Shown: piece by piece, positions 1-13,183 of the stretch | How positions within the stretch are numbered: the first letter of the stretch is position 1 | How the letters are laid out: each line of letters starts with the position of its first letter | Source: Cavenderia fasciculata | Lineage: Eukaryota; Evosea; Eumycetozoa; Acytosteliales; Cavenderiaceae | Reading direction: 5' to 3' | DNA: 64,000 bases | Assembly: GCF_000203815.1 (NCBI RefSeq) | Contig: NW_004457735.1 | Coordinates: 186,001-250,000, forward strand | Notes under the pieces: model-generated | Databases searched by the model: none | Seen by the model: the letters and a program-made list of their open reading frames with translations, nothing else | What the model was told of the DNA's origin: nothing | Position numbers and translations under genes: made by a program

Positions 1-3000
1 CCACCTCGTCCTGCGCCATCAGCACCAACAACATCAAATGCCACTCCTCCTCCACGACCACCACCAAGTGTAAATAGATTATCAAACCAATTTAGTCAAC
101 AACAAATACAAGACAATAATGGTGGTGATGCACCAGCACCTCCACCACCAACAAGACAAAGATCTTACACTCAAGGTAATGTTGGTGGATCTTCTTCTTC
201 TTCTTCTTCCTCTTCTCCATTTCAACTTCCTCCATCCCCACCTTCAAGAACAACACCTCCTCCATCAACCAATGATTCTTCACCACCACAACCACAACCA
301 CTATCATCAATGTCAAGACCAAGACCATTGTCATCTCAATTCTCACAACCTCCTGTACAACAACAACAACAACCACTCCAACCAAGACCTCAACCTTTAC
401 AACAACAACAACAACAAAATAATAATAATATTCCAATCAGAAATAACAACAATAGTGTGATAAGACCAAATATGACTTTAAAGTCATCTTCAACAGCATT
501 ACCAACTTATGTATCATTACAAGAATTACAAAATAATTTAGAAAAACATAGACAATGTAAGTAGAAAAACAAATAATTTAAATTTTAATATATTAATTAT
601 TTATTTATTTAATTTTTTTATTAGTATGGGATAATAGAAAATGGAAGATAGTTAGAAAATATGAAAAGAGTGTAAGAATGATTGCTGAAGAAGTTAAAAC
701 GATAGAACCTGGAAATTTAATGTTTAAACTTACCATGTCAGTACCAGCCACTACAATGATTCAAACGGTTAGATCTTCGTCGTACGAGTTGGTAGATGTA
801 AACTCTAATTTACTATCAACAGCTAAAATCATTGAAACTGGTTCGGGTCATCAAGTCTATCGAATTGAATATCAACTTTCTCCCTCTATTACACATGTCA
901 AAGCTGTTTATACAACAGAGGTGGACAATTATTCGCTAGATATGGTTGAAGATACTCAAAATGACCAATCTTATGTCCCCGAATCATTGGATCCCCAATC
1001 CTTGGAATACACCAATACATTGGAGAGTCGTGACCCAGTCATATTCGATACACCAGAATTCAAACAATTTATTGATCGAGAACAACTGAATCGCAAGCAA
1101 TTGCAAGATGGATCATATGAAAGTGACCTATGTTTTATGTATCGTGTGTCATTGTGGATCTATGCCAATATTCAATACGATGCTTCGTTTAATGGTGCCA
1201 AACCTCTAGAGACTGTTGCTCGTGGTAGAGGTGATTGTGGATCACATACCAATCTATTTGCTGCTATTGCTCGGTATCATGGTATTCCAGCAAGAACGGT
1301 TGTATGTCGATCCAACACAAACAAGAGTACAGCTTGGGGAACCTATCATGTAAAAAATCAATTCTACCTTTCTGGAATTGGATGGATACCCTATGACGGT
1401 GCCTACAAGGATGGCAACCCATTTCACAAGAGAGCATTTGGCAAAGATTCTTGTGATTGGATGATTCTACATAATAATTATATTTACGGATACGAAGATT
1501 TACATGATCAAAAATCATCATTCTTTTGTCAACTTGCTTGGACAATATTTGGTGGTAATGGTACTTGGAAAGATTATAAATCAACACCATCTCATAGAAT
1601 TGAACCAATTGATCCTCCTCCCAATACATCTTCACCTACTCCATCTAGATTTTTATCAACACCAACACCATCAACAACAATATCAAAACCATTTTCGTCT
1701 CAACCTTTAAAACCAAATGTTATTAATAATCAAAATAATAATAATAATGGTGGTGGTGGTGGTGGTGGAACAAAAATTAAGATTTCTCCTTTTGGTGGTA
1801 TATCTGGAAATATTTTAAGAAATGTTGTTTCAAATTCAAATAATAATAATACTAACAGTAATAATAATAGTAGTAGTGGTAATTCATTATCAAAATATAA
1901 AACAAATTTACCACAATATATATCACTTGATGAACTAAGAAATAATCTAGAGAAACAAAGACAATGTAAGTAGATTCAATATATCCATGCATATGTCTTA
2001 TATATCATTTATTAATCTCACTTTTTTTTTTTTTTTTTTTTCTAGTATGGGATAATAAGAGATGGAAGATTATAAGAAAATATGTAAAGAGTTGTAGAAT
2101 TACAATGGAATATGGTAGATCATTTGCAAGTGGACAAGTTGGTAAATGGACATTCTATATGCCTGTACCAACATCATCGATGATTCAAACGGTCAGAGCA
2201 GCTTCGTATGACTTGGTAGATGAACATTCAAATATTATCGGATCGAGTGAGGTGGTAGAGGCAATCGAATCAAAACATCAAGTATACAAGGCCACCTATG
2301 AGCCAAGAGTCAATGAAAAGGCTGCTTCGGCCATCTCATCAATCTACACAATCGAAGTTGATTGCTATGAATTGGAGATTCAAGAGATTACAGATGCAAA
2401 CGATCATTCCTACGTACCAGAACAACTGGATCCTCAAGAACGTGAAAACTCGCTACAAAGCCAAGGCAAGGTAATATTCGATACTGCAGAGTTTAACGAG
2501 TTTATCAATAATGAGAAACTGTATCGTATGACATTGCAAGACGGTACTCAAGAGAGTGACCATTGTCTAATGTATCGTGTTTCCCTTTGGGTATTTGCAA
2601 ACATTACCTATGAATCTGGGTGTGGAGGACAAACCCCTCTAGAAACTTACAAGAACAAAAAAGGTGATTGTGGATCGCATTCCAACCTCTTTGCAGCGAT
2701 TGGACGATACCACAGTATTCCAACTAGAATCTTGGTTTGTCGTTCAAACAGTAACCAACAAACAGATTGGGCTACACTACATATAAAGACACAGTTTTAC
2801 TTACCATCTATAGGTTGGGTACCCTATGATGGTGCATACAAAGATAGAGGAGCATTCCACAAAAAAGCGTTTGGCAATGAAGAATCCAAATGGATCGCTT
2901 TCCACCACAACCCCATCAGAGGACATGCAGGCAAGTCAAACCAACAAGGAATTAGTTATCAAAGCTGTTCATTTGAATATAGTTATAGCAGCTCTCAAGG

Positions 3001-3070
3001 AGGCTCACGACCTACTGACGTTTCAAATTCAGTGTCTCACCACATTGAAGATATCACAGGCCCTATTTAA
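1..3070 (+). CDS. Proline-rich protein with two tandem transglutaminase-like domains (5' end outside window)
   Basis: Exons <1-556, 625-1965 and 2046-3070; 973 codons are visible and the start lies left of the window. The first 150 or so codons are Pro/Gln/Ser-rich low complexity. Two copies of one module follow: a leader (LP-Y-[VI]-SL-EL-NNLEK-RQ, then LWDN--WKI-RKY-KS) and a transglutaminase/papain-like core. Each core keeps a possible Cys-His-Asp triad: GDCGSH, then TYHVKNQF or TLHIKTQF, then YDGAYKD. Both introns cut the same Leu codon (T|TA) of the leader, so exon and intron were duplicated together. A Gly/Asn-rich spacer joins the copies. Family knowledge: such cores act as cysteine proteases, transglutaminases or non-catalytic scaffolds. 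The substrate is unknown. Domain call firm, function open. Confidence 0.85.
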
Positions 3071-3166
3071 ACTAAAACTCAATGATAAGTGAAATGTGTA
3101 ACATCATCTTTTTTTTTGTCACGTGAAATAAAGTGTTAATTTGTATATTTACAGATAGATCTTAAG

Positions 3167-3195
3167 AGGGGAGGGAACCTCCCTTGCTTTTTTTT
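3167..3195 (+). terminator. Hairpin followed by T8
   Basis: An 8-bp stem (AGGGGAGG against CCTCCCTT, with one G-T pair) around a GAA loop is followed by GC and eight T. It sits about 100 bp after the stop codon of the transglutaminase-like gene. It could be a 3'-end signal of that mRNA or the end of a small RNA. No promoter for a separate RNA was found, so this is a structural observation only. Confidence 0.3.
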
Positions 3196-3984
3196 ATTGC
3201 TTAGGTCTCGTTCCATTTCAAACTACCCGACTTTTTGCCCCCAAAATTGAAGGTGGGTGTGAAAAGAGGTGTCGTGGCTGGCGATTCTTTTCGTTGATCT
3301 CATTGGGTGAGGGTTGCATCATATGACAGAGACGACTCTTATTATGGAAGCATGGGGTTCGACAATAAAAATCAACAGTTGATTTTTCGAATCGATCAAA
3401 GATCAGCTGATTCAACCCTTTTTTTAACCCATCTGTCTGACTCTTTAAGAAAGACTCCAAAACCGTGATAGAGCCGTTCTTTTTTTTTGTTTTGCAGCAT
3501 GAACTTGAAACCATCAACCTACAATTTCAACAAAGTAGTATCTATCTCTGCTGGTGCAGCCCCCCGCTATGCAACAAGATGTTGAGATGATGGATTATGA
3601 CAATTAATTAATTAATAATATATGGGCATCCATCATAATGAAACTAGCCATCCATCCATCCCCGTTACAACCTTCCATCGCACTACCATTGGTGGTGAAA
3701 TTAGCACTTACTTTTTCATTATGCTTCTCTAACCATTAACCTTTTGTTTTTGTTTTTGTTTGTTATTTTATTTTAATTTATTTATCTGTTTGATCAAACA
3801 ATCAGCAAAGACCCTCCCTCCTGTACAGACCGAGTATATAATTCGTTTTATTGTTTATACTACACCCACTTACTCACTCACTCAACTTCACAATCTACTC
3901 TTTCCATTCTCCAAGAGTTCAACACACACACACATCTCACTCTCTCACTTTTACAAAGAAAGTATATTTTTGTTGCAGGGGCTA

Positions 3985-3999
3985 GCACCCACACCCACC
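3985..3999 (+). promoter_or_regulatory. CACCCACA-type G-box-like pair
   Basis: Two overlapping CACCCACA/C units lie 360 bp upstream of the start at 4355. In Dictyostelium the G-box binding factor GBF recognises G/T-rich elements of the TGTGGGTG kind, the reverse complement of this motif. Binding here is inferred from the motif alone. Confidence 0.3.
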
Positions 4000-4354
4000 A
4001 ATCAAATCAAATTATATCAAGGTTAAATCACCATCATCAATCATCAATCACCGTTGTCTTGGCTATAAAATAAAAAAAGGTAAGATTTGAGTTATTATAA
4101 ATAAGGATTGTGTTAGAGAATTGTTCAGACAGGCAGAAAAAGAATAGATAGACTCTCAACAGACGGTGATGGACAAAGAGTTTCAGTTATTGGGGTTCCA
4201 TTATGTCACCTGTTTCCTACTACTGATGGTCACATCCGCCCGCCAGAATTAATTGATTTGTTTAAAACATTTGTTATTTATTTATTTATTAATTTATTTA
4301 TTTGATTGTACCCCGTTTATATTATACTTTTAGGAAACCAATTTAGAAAAAAAG

Positions 4355-6382
4355 ATGGTAGATAAAATAATAGGACACTATGGCATGATGACCCAAAAAA
4401 TAGTAAAAATAATCATTGTATATTTAATAACTTTAACATTATATAGTAGTAGCAGTAATAATAATAATAATAATCATGGTTTCATGGTTCAGGCAGCATT
4501 CAATAACGACACCAACAACAATAATAATAATATAACATCACCATCACAGTACACATATCAAGACACTATTGTATATTTCAATTCTACTCAAACTGTAGGT
4601 ATATATACGTCACCCTCTCTATTTACTCGTGTTTACGGAAAAAAAGAAAACCGTTACATCTTTATTATAATCGATGGGCGGATGGACAAGTCGTCTATTT
4701 TTGTCACACGGTTTCAGGTGACAGGAAAAAAAAAAAACAAAAACTCGACGACAAGTCAGAAAGAAATGAGATCAATGTTGGGTTCCAAAAATAACCTTGA
4801 TCTTCCATCCTTTCCCTTTCATTATACCCTATCATCTCATCTTTAAATTTAAATATAATATCAATTATTAATATTTTAATATTTATTTTTAATTATTTTT
4901 TTGTAGATTTCAAATTCTATAACAATATTTAATTGTAGTGTATATATTAATGGAGGAACTATATTTGAAGATGGAGGATTTGTCCAGGTTGAATCATCAG
5001 TGGTATATGTTAGAACTTTTCCATTTTTCTTTTCACCTGATCAATGGAGTATGGTAGATTCTCCGATGGAGTTTGGTGTCGTTGGCAATGGTATCCTGGA
5101 TCTACCCATCTTTGTGTTAAACAATGATTTTTTCAGTGTTGTTAAAAACGTACCATCCATCTCTGCCTCTAAAGCCACCTTTATACAAGTGTATGATGAT
5201 ATTGCACCTCATCTCTTGCAAGGTGTGTCGCTGACGATCAACGACAGGGCTAAATTACAATTCCTCCAAAGTGGAAGAAAACCAAAAAACTTGGTCATTT
5301 CCAACGCCACCATTCACATCAACTCGTCAACATCCGAGTTTAACATCGAGACCAACGTCTATTTCAAGTCGGGTTCAATTTATCTCGCTGATAATACAAC
5401 TCTAGAAATATCACCAAATGGTCATTTATATTTACAAGACAATAGTTTGATACAAGGAAGTGGTTCAACCAATAATAATAATAATAATAATCGAGCAACC
5501 ATACATTTATTAAAAGGAAAAATATCAAATTATAATAATTTATCAACAGAGTTGACAGCAACACCAGCATCAATAGTATCAAATATACATATAACTGGAA
5601 ATGGTGTTATATCAGCTGGAACCAATCAATTAATTTTAAATAATACTATAGTTGGATCATTTGATAAACCATCAAACCTTACAATTGAAAGTGATTTACA
5701 ACTTGAAAATAATTCAATCATTTATATTTTTATTTCAAATACAACCAATTCAATTTGTATGTTGACAATATCAAAATCAAAAGAATTTGTGAATAATTAT
5801 TAATAATTCATAATTAATATTTAAATTTGTTTAGATAATATATCAAAAACATCAAGTATAACAACAAAAGATAATTCAATGATTAGGGTAAATGTAAATA
5901 TAGAATCATTGACTGAAAAATATTCTGCCAATGTTATTCAATTTTATGGTGATGATGATCAAAATAATAATAATAATAATAATGGAAAACAAATAGATTT
6001 AGAAGGAGGAGATGAAATTAATTTTGATTTGGATAATGTTCAAGTTTACGATATATCAGATGGACAACAAAAACAATGTCTTTTTGACTTGGATATTACT
6101 TCAAACAATACACTTAGAGTTTCATATAGACACAACTCTTACAATTGTGAAAGTGATGGCGGTATTAGTACTGGATCTATCACGGCACTGGTCATTGGAT
6201 GTGTAGTACTATTTGTATCGGTACTAGCCATTATCATATTCAAATACCGTCGGGCTAGAATTACAGTCATGTTTAGAAGTTCATCAATCGACGAGGAAAA
6301 TGGTGGTATTGCCATGACCAGATCTGTCAGTACTCTAAGATTATTTATTGGTGGAAAATTAAAAGAAGTGGATGAATATTAA
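4355..6382 (+). CDS. Secreted-type single-pass membrane protein
   Basis: Exons 4355-4594, 4907-5756 and 5835-6382 give 545 aa. The first intron (312 bp) joins YFNSTQT to ISNSITIF in phase 0; the second has a GTATGT donor and joins NSI to YNISK. The N-terminus carries a long hydrophobic segment (KIVKIIIVYLITLTLY) followed by polyN, which fits a signal peptide or anchor. The middle is rich in N-x-S/T sites and short beta-strand-like repeats. Near residue 470 a transmembrane helix (TALVIGCVVLFVSVLAIIIF) precedes KYRRAR and a short cytosolic tail. The topology suggests a cell-surface glycoprotein. I do not recognise the family. The long first intron is unusual for this locus and deserves transcript support. 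Confidence 0.75.
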
Positions 6383-6426
6383 ATATTAAATATTAAATAT
6401 TAAATATTAAATATTAAATATTAAAT
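6378..6426. repeat. Tandem 7-bp repeat (ATTAAAT)n
   Basis: About seven head-to-tail copies of an AT-only heptamer begin at the stop codon of the membrane protein gene and run into its 3' flank. This is simple-sequence DNA of a kind common in these genomes. Confidence 0.9.
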
Positions 6427-6658
6427 AGAAAAGACAAAGAAATAATTAAATTAAATTAAATTAAATTATCCATATTTTATTTAGAAAACACGATCGATAC
6501 ACACACACATATATATATATATATCGATATAAATATACATTTATAAAACATATTTAGCGAAATTGTAATAATATTATAATAAATAAATAAATTAATAATA
6601 TGATCATCTCAACTTGATCAAAAACTGATTATACTACAAAAAAAAATGATTATGATTA
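6427..6658. other. Convergent intergenic spacer
   Basis: Short AT-rich spacer between two genes that converge. It holds CA and TA dinucleotide runs near 6499-6524 and no coding signal. Confidence 0.6.
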
Positions 6659-7405
6659 TTAATTATTGTTGTTGTTTAGTTTTGAACCAAATAATTTAGT
6701 TAAAAAAGAGGTAGTTGATTTTGTTTGTTTTGGAGGATTGATTAAATCATTTAGATAATTTACAATTTGATCTTTGTTTGTTGCTACTTTTGCAAATTTA
6801 ATGGCATCTTGTAAATCATCTGTTGTTAGTTCTGTATCATCATTATCGATAATACTGATCTTGAATTGTAAAAAAAAGTTGATTTGGTTTGATGATTATT
6901 ATTATTGTTTTTATATTTGATGTTTCCAAATGGACCATTTGAATGTTCGATGATATATTTGACAACAGGTAAATGATTATTCATAATAGATAATCTTAAT
7001 CCATTGCGACCACATTTACAATTCTTATTGGTTTCCAAGTATTCAATGATTTCCAAACTACCTGAAAAACATACTCTATCTATTATCTTTGTTCTGTATC
7101 GATATGAAAGCGAGTTAAAGTCAATGTGACTTGTCACCTTTAAAAATGTATCCATATTGGTATTGGTTTGAAGAAAGTTGGTGAATCCAATTGATATAAA
7201 TTTCAGTGCCGATGGGAATGGTTGATAACAATTTGTTGCAAATTGTTGTCTATAACCAATAAGATTATAGTATCTATTTGATACCCAGAAATCAAAATAG
7301 TTACTATCCAATCGTAATGACATTAATCCTAACGTTTGATGAATTATTCTAACTTGATCAAATATATTATTCCTTATAACCATTGATCTAAATACTGTTA
7401 ATATA

Positions 7406-7442
<37 letters not shown>

Positions 7443-8165
7443 TATTATTAATATTTTGATTATTTTGATTATTATTTTTTTGATTTTTAATATTTAAATT
7501 AAAATCAATAGTTGCAAATGTATCAAATATATGACCATCTCTTTGAATAAATGAATAATAATTTAATATATTATGTTCAAAAGCTTGAAGGTTTGGATCC
7601 AAGATTGAAGATGCCTCGAAATACTCTACACCAAGAGATTGAGCCAATTGGAGGGCCGTTTCAAGTGGTACAGCTCTTTTATCAACCAAGTCATTCTTTG
7701 TACCAACAACAACAAACAATGTCCTTTCACCAGAACAAGCCAACAATTCCAACTGTTCATGCCATGATCTCACAGATCCAAATGACTCTTTACTTGTAAT
7801 ATCATATACAAATGAATACCATTGTAGATCCTTTTACTATTCTTGAAGTTGTTTCTTTGGCTCCTACTGATGTATACTAAATAAAATCAAATCAATTATG
7901 TATTAATTAATAAGAATATGAGATGATATCATCTTTATTCTATCTTTCATCTTTCTTCTTTAGTACCTACCAACACTTCATTGATACATCTAACTAATAT
8001 ACCTATATTAATGTTATTTGGAGTATTATTTGATTTCAATTCAATTCTACCATGACCATTTACGTAGTCTTGACCTTGAGATACATCTAGTAGTGATCGG
8101 ATGAGACTCTTCTTGCCTGCTTGTGGGTCACCTGCAAACAATATCTTGAGTGTTGATATTATCAT
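6659..8165 (-). pseudogene. Rab-like GTPase/ankyrin fusion gene with two frame breaks
   Basis: Exon 1 is 8165-7971, the intron 7970-7877, exon 2 starts at 7876. Exon 1 encodes a P-loop-like GDPQAGKKS. Exon 2 begins YTSVGAKETTSR, matching the Rab switch II region, and reads to MVFI. The next motif, VYDITSKESF, follows in another frame: one extra T near 7810 (CATTTG) breaks it. After that come the GTKND base-recognition motif, a polyN linker, the box FRSMVIRNNIFDQVRIIH and two ankyrin-like repeats. A second slip in a T8 run (6870-6877) cuts off a conserved-looking tail (DDLQDAIKFAKVATNKDQ) that ends at 6659. Either this is a recent pseudogene or both homopolymer slips are assembly errors. Confidence 0.6.
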
Positions 8166-8385
8166 AGCTCCTCTCTTTTTGTTGTTTTGTCTATCTATCT
8201 ATCTATCTATCACTTTTATCTTTCTGCTCTCCTCTCTCTCTCTCTCTCAGAGGGACAAGATGTAATGATGTCTTTTGGTGAGTATAGATATATCTAGATA
8301 TAGATTCATTCTAAAATGAGCAACCCAAAACCAAATTAATAATAATAATAATAATAAATATTTGTATTTATATCTTTCTCCTACA

Positions 8386-8456
8386 GCAGTATCTCAAAGT
8401 GATCAAAGATGATATTCAATTCAATGGTCGATTCATTGATGTTGCTCTTTCAGATG
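8386..8456 (+). repeat. 71-bp stray copy of the LRR-TIG-EGF gene's last exon
   Basis: Positions 8386-8456 match 12622-12692 at 70 of 71 bases (one A/G difference). The flanks are unrelated on both sides. It has no start, splice signal or domain of its own, so it is a gene fragment rather than a gene. It lies between the divergent GTPase-like gene and the parent gene. Confidence 0.9.
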
Positions 8457-8728
8457 TATCCAATCACAGCCTTTTAGTTAGATTCAATAATAAAATTAAA
8501 TTCATGATGGTCAACCAGTTCCATTTCATCTATAGATATATCTGTTCGGAATATCCGAATTTGTGTGCTTTGCGTTGGGGACTCAAGATATTTTTTGCGA
8601 TAAGTATCTGATACAAAGTCTATAAATATTGTTGATGATGTTCATCATACCCAAGTTTATTTATCTAACTGTTATATTTTAATGAGAGAGAGATAGAGAG
8701 AGACATCAACATACAGATAGTTGCTTAC

Positions 8729-11700
8729 ATGGATCACTCATTCCATCCTATTTTAATATTACTAGCAGTAGTTTCATTACTATGTGGTACAACGTTATCA
8801 CAAACATTGAACCAAGAAGAAGGTATGTACATTAAAAAACTTGAAGTTCATATATTGTGTGTGTATTAATATTTTTTTGTACTTTGGAACACTCAGCTGA
8901 TTCTACCACACTAATCTCGCAGTATGTATGATGATATTTAGAGATAGATAGAATAAATAAATTGTTCTAACGATTACTACTATTACTATTCACTCTTGTA
9001 CACGTATAATTATAAAGACAATATGGATTATTTGTACCACCAGCGACGATATGCCAATCACAGTACTATGTATGCTCCCTTAACGTGACAGATGGACAGT
9101 ACCATCTTACTGAAATGTATGATATTATCATTAATGATATTCAGATCAACAACAACAACAGCAAGCAAGCACAAGCATCATGTTCATATTAATAATATAT
9201 ATATTATTTGTTTCTTTTCTTTCCTTTCTTATTCTTCTTCTTCTTTTTAGTACATTGGGGTTGAATTCGATTGATTATACTCCTGTTGGAATGCCCAATC
9301 AACTTTATTTAAATCTTCCCGAATTGACTTCATTTAGGCTTATTCAAAATGTTGGTCGAGAGGTAGCCAATGTTTCTCTCAATCTTTTAGAATCCCTCAA
9401 AACGCTTAAACAATTGCAAACGATAGTGATAGAGAACGACCCAACCATCAACTATGTGCCTCCAGACTTTACTGATTTCCCAAGGTTGTCCCTGTTCAGT
9501 TTGAGTTGTCCAGGCTTGACGTCTCTTCCCTCGAATCTTCTCAACAATTCGGCAGTGGCTACACTTGCCATTTTGAGACCAGTCCTATCGCTGGTCATTA
9601 GTCCCTCCCTCTACCTCCCCCAACTAGCTTCTTTTAGAATCTCTTTAAATTGCACTGGTCCATCACATTCCATCAATTTTACACCAAAATCATTTCCTCT
9701 GTTATCAACAGTGTAAGTGTCAATCAAACTATACAAGATAGAATGGCAATATTAATATTAACACACTTTGATATCCATATATATATTTTTATATATATAG
9801 TAATATTTTTACAGTTGAAAATGCAAACATTACAGTACATTTTAATTTAATTCGTCAATCCTCCATGTATGGTTATTAATCACCGGTCGTGTGCTGTTGT
9901 GGTTGCTTGTTTACTAATATATTTTTATTATTATTATTTTAGAACTTGTATGGGTGCCAGCCCATGGAACCAGGGTCAATGTCACTTACGTATTGGAAAT
10001 GCATCTGTTATTACAAGTTTGTATGTAGAGTTATATTAATTAGCGATTGATCGATCAATCGATTACTAATTTATATATTATTTTATTATTCCTATGATAG
10101 AGGATTGGCAGGAACCAGTTCTTCATTTTGGCCTGCCCCTATTACAAGTACTACTTATCAATCACTATCATTCCTGGCGTTGGAGAATATGGGGTTAACC
10201 AATTTCCCAATTGTTGGACCTTATCCACCTTTATTGTCTATTTTGTAAGCATATATATATATTCCCTCTCAGCTGAACAAAACAAGAATATATTTTTTGA
10301 CTAATATATATATATCTCTAATATTTAAAGAAACCTAAGATACAATCATCTTTTATCGATTCCATCGATACCACAAAGTTTGAGACAATTAGATTTGGAT
10401 GGTAATAATTTAACAACATTGAATGTTACAATGGTTGGTGCTCACACTGGATTGGAAGTTTTGAGAGTTTCAAACAATACACAATTCATTGGTCCAATCA
10501 CCGAGGACTATTGTGCACATCAACTCAATGTTCTTTATACTCTTGTCGAGTCATTACCAGATTGTTTTTGGTGCTACATCAATGCATCAAATGTCGGTCC
10601 TTATGTCCTGACCTCTTTAACATTCCCATCCAAGTTTTTTTGTAATGGTATGTAATATTTTTATATATTAAATTATTTATTTATTTTATTTGATTATTTT
10701 TTTACTATAGTTACAATTGAAAATGCTAATAATATTGTAACAAATAATGGAAAGTACACTTTGATAGGCAAAAACCTTGGTTGGGGTTATGAGGATGGGA
10801 CTTTTGATTATTTACTTACAAAGGTGGTTGCAAATAGTAAACTAGATATTGCCTTTAGCGGTATATCAAACGTTCCCACCAATTTTACATTGAATTTGTT
10901 GCCATTTGACCCAGAGCCACAAACGCAGATTACAGTTGTAGAGGGTGGGGTTGGGATATCCTCTTTATCCCTCCAAACATTTATCAACGAAACCGGTTCT
11001 GAATCGTCCATTCTCTTAAAAGGCACTTTTAATAACTACTTTGTTCATTATGGAAGAGTTGGCTCTCGCAACTGCAGCTTTTTGGTGTTTAGCCCTCCAA
11101 ACGAACAGATGTGCATCATGTTTGATCTGTCACCCGGTACTCATACCCTCACCTTTTACAACGATTATTACAGCACATCGGCGGTGTTTCAAGTGGCCTC
11201 TTTTCCAAAAATCGATTCAATCACACCATTGCCTGCCGCGATTGGATCAGTGATTACATTGTCTGGTAATTTTGGACCATCAGTAACACCCATCACCGTT
11301 AAATTTTACAGTGCAACAATATTCGTTTCAGATTGTCTAATTGTTTCATTTGCACCGTCGACCATTGCCTGTCAAGTAAATTCACCATTGGTAGACCAAA
11401 TAGCAGTCGCAGTCTCGGACGGCACCAATACTGGTTCAATACTAGTCTCTAACCAACTTATTTGTCAACAATCAACCAACGATTGTTATGGAAACGGTAT
11501 TTGTGGTGTTGACGGTATATGTGTTTGTAATAGCGATGGTTATTATAATAATTGTTCAAAACCATATCCAATCATATCATCTGCCAGTTACAACTCTACA
11601 ACCAACAACATAATTAGTATCAATGGTGATTTTGGACCATCTATATCATCATTTGAAATTGTATCAGTCAAAATTAATAATACTTACGATTGTTCGGTCG

Positions 11701-13024
11701 ACTATAAATCACAATCATTAATCATTTGTACCTTGACCAACCAACCAAATTATGGATTATCATCAGTTCAATTACAACTTGATTCATTGAATACTAGTGC
11801 AAGGAATATTTTATATCTTCGTAGGCCTGGAAATGGAGGTAATAATGGTACAACAACAACAACAACAACAACAGGAGGAGGAGGATCAACAACAGGTTCA
11901 ACAACTTCCACCTCGGGTGGATCAACAGACACACCACAACAATTATGTATCCAACAAACATCGAATTGTTATGGTCATGGTAAATGTGATGTAAACGGAA
12001 TATGTCAATGTGATAAGGATTACAATCCAGTTGATAATTGTTTTACAAAGTGTATGTTATCTAAAAAAAAAAAAAAAACAATTATTTAATTAAAAAGTAA
12101 TATTAATTATTAATTTATTTTTATTTAATTTATTTAGTTATCAATACAACTATTACACCAAATACAACAGATCCAACGGTATCATTTGATATTGATGGAA
12201 TTGATTTCCAATTTGAAGTTGTATCCATTCAAGAATTGGATTTTGATAGTAATGTTGTCAGAGAATTATTTATTTCAAATTATACTTGGATTGTCAATGC
12301 TGCAACTAATAATATGACAACAACTGTTGATTATCAATTAAATACAACTTTATCTTCTTCAATCCTATTCCGATTAGTCAATGTATTATCAACGATATCA
12401 TTCTCGACACAAGCAAGAGATATTCAATTTGGAGATCAACAACTTCACATCAATCCAAATTCGATAAAGTTGGCAATCAATATTACAAATTGGCAATATT
12501 CATCAAATTTAGCAACACTCAGGGTTGTATTCAGAACAATCATCATCAACAATCAATCTGTAGAATTTGATTGCAATCAAAAAGAGATTGAGCCATTGTC
12601 CTATGATTCATTATCATCATTGCAGTATCTCAGAGTGATCAAAGATGATATTCAATTCAATGGTCGATTCATTGATGTTGCTCTTTCAGATGGCCGACCA
12701 ACCTATTCACAAACACAACTCATTTCAATGACACAATCAACCGATATTCAGGAACAATCGATTGCACTGATTGGTATCAACTTGCCACAATGTCAATCAT
12801 GTGTTCTCGATCCTGATTTCTCACCATTATTAATCGACAAGAGTAATGATAGTGGATGTGACGGCGGTAGCCAATCGAATAACTGGAGAATCATCGTTGG
12901 ATGTGTTGTTGGTGGAGTTGGTGCTGTCGCTATTACAGCAGCTGCGATCATCGCCGTCAAAAAGACACAAGCCAAGATTAGATTCAACAAACAGATGCAT
13001 ATGAAACTTCAAGCAATGAATTAG
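8729..13024 (+). CDS. LRR-TIG-EGF type I cell-surface protein (ComC/tiger-like architecture)
   Basis: Nine exons: 8729-8822, 8897-8921, 9018-9116, 9251-9712, 9943-10020, 10101-10244, 10331-10647, 10711-12051 and 12138-13024; 1148 aa. Order: signal peptide (MDHSFHPILILLAVVSLL), leucine-rich repeats through exon 7 (for example LRQLDLDGNNLTTLNV), IPT/TIG-like beta domains in exon 8 (TLSGNFGPS, SINGDFGPS), two EGF-like knots (CYGNGICGVDGICVC and CYGHGKCDVNGICQC) around a Thr/Gly linker, a further extracellular domain, and a C-terminal helix (IIVGCVVGGVGAVAITAAAI) with a short basic tail. This matches dictyostelid families used in cell-cell contact and recognition. Exons 3-6 are all phase 2-2 and divisible by three. 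Adhesion or recognition is inferred from architecture only. Confidence 0.85.
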
Positions 13025-13183
13025 GTTACAGCGTATCATCACAGATATTCCTTTTAAACGAATCCTGATTACAATTGAAATAAAAATAAAAGAAAGAATC
13101 ATGTGACCTGAGCAAACAAACCCAAAATAATCATACTATTAATAAATATTTATATTTGTATTTATTATTATTTTAGGTGTGAA

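Larger units (their letters stand above)
3071..4354. other. Intergenic, no gene seen
   Basis: AT-rich spacer between two genes on the same strand. Short ORFs here lack coding character and splice partners. It contains a hairpin followed by a T run near its left end and CA-rich promoter-like repeats near 3985, both listed separately. I see no tRNA-like cloverleaf or other RNA gene. Confidence 0.6.

Noticed and set aside
3218-3517. 99-codon minus-strand ORF after the transglutaminase-like gene
   Set aside because: Lies in intergenic DNA, has no family signal, signal peptide or splice partner, and its composition follows the local base bias.
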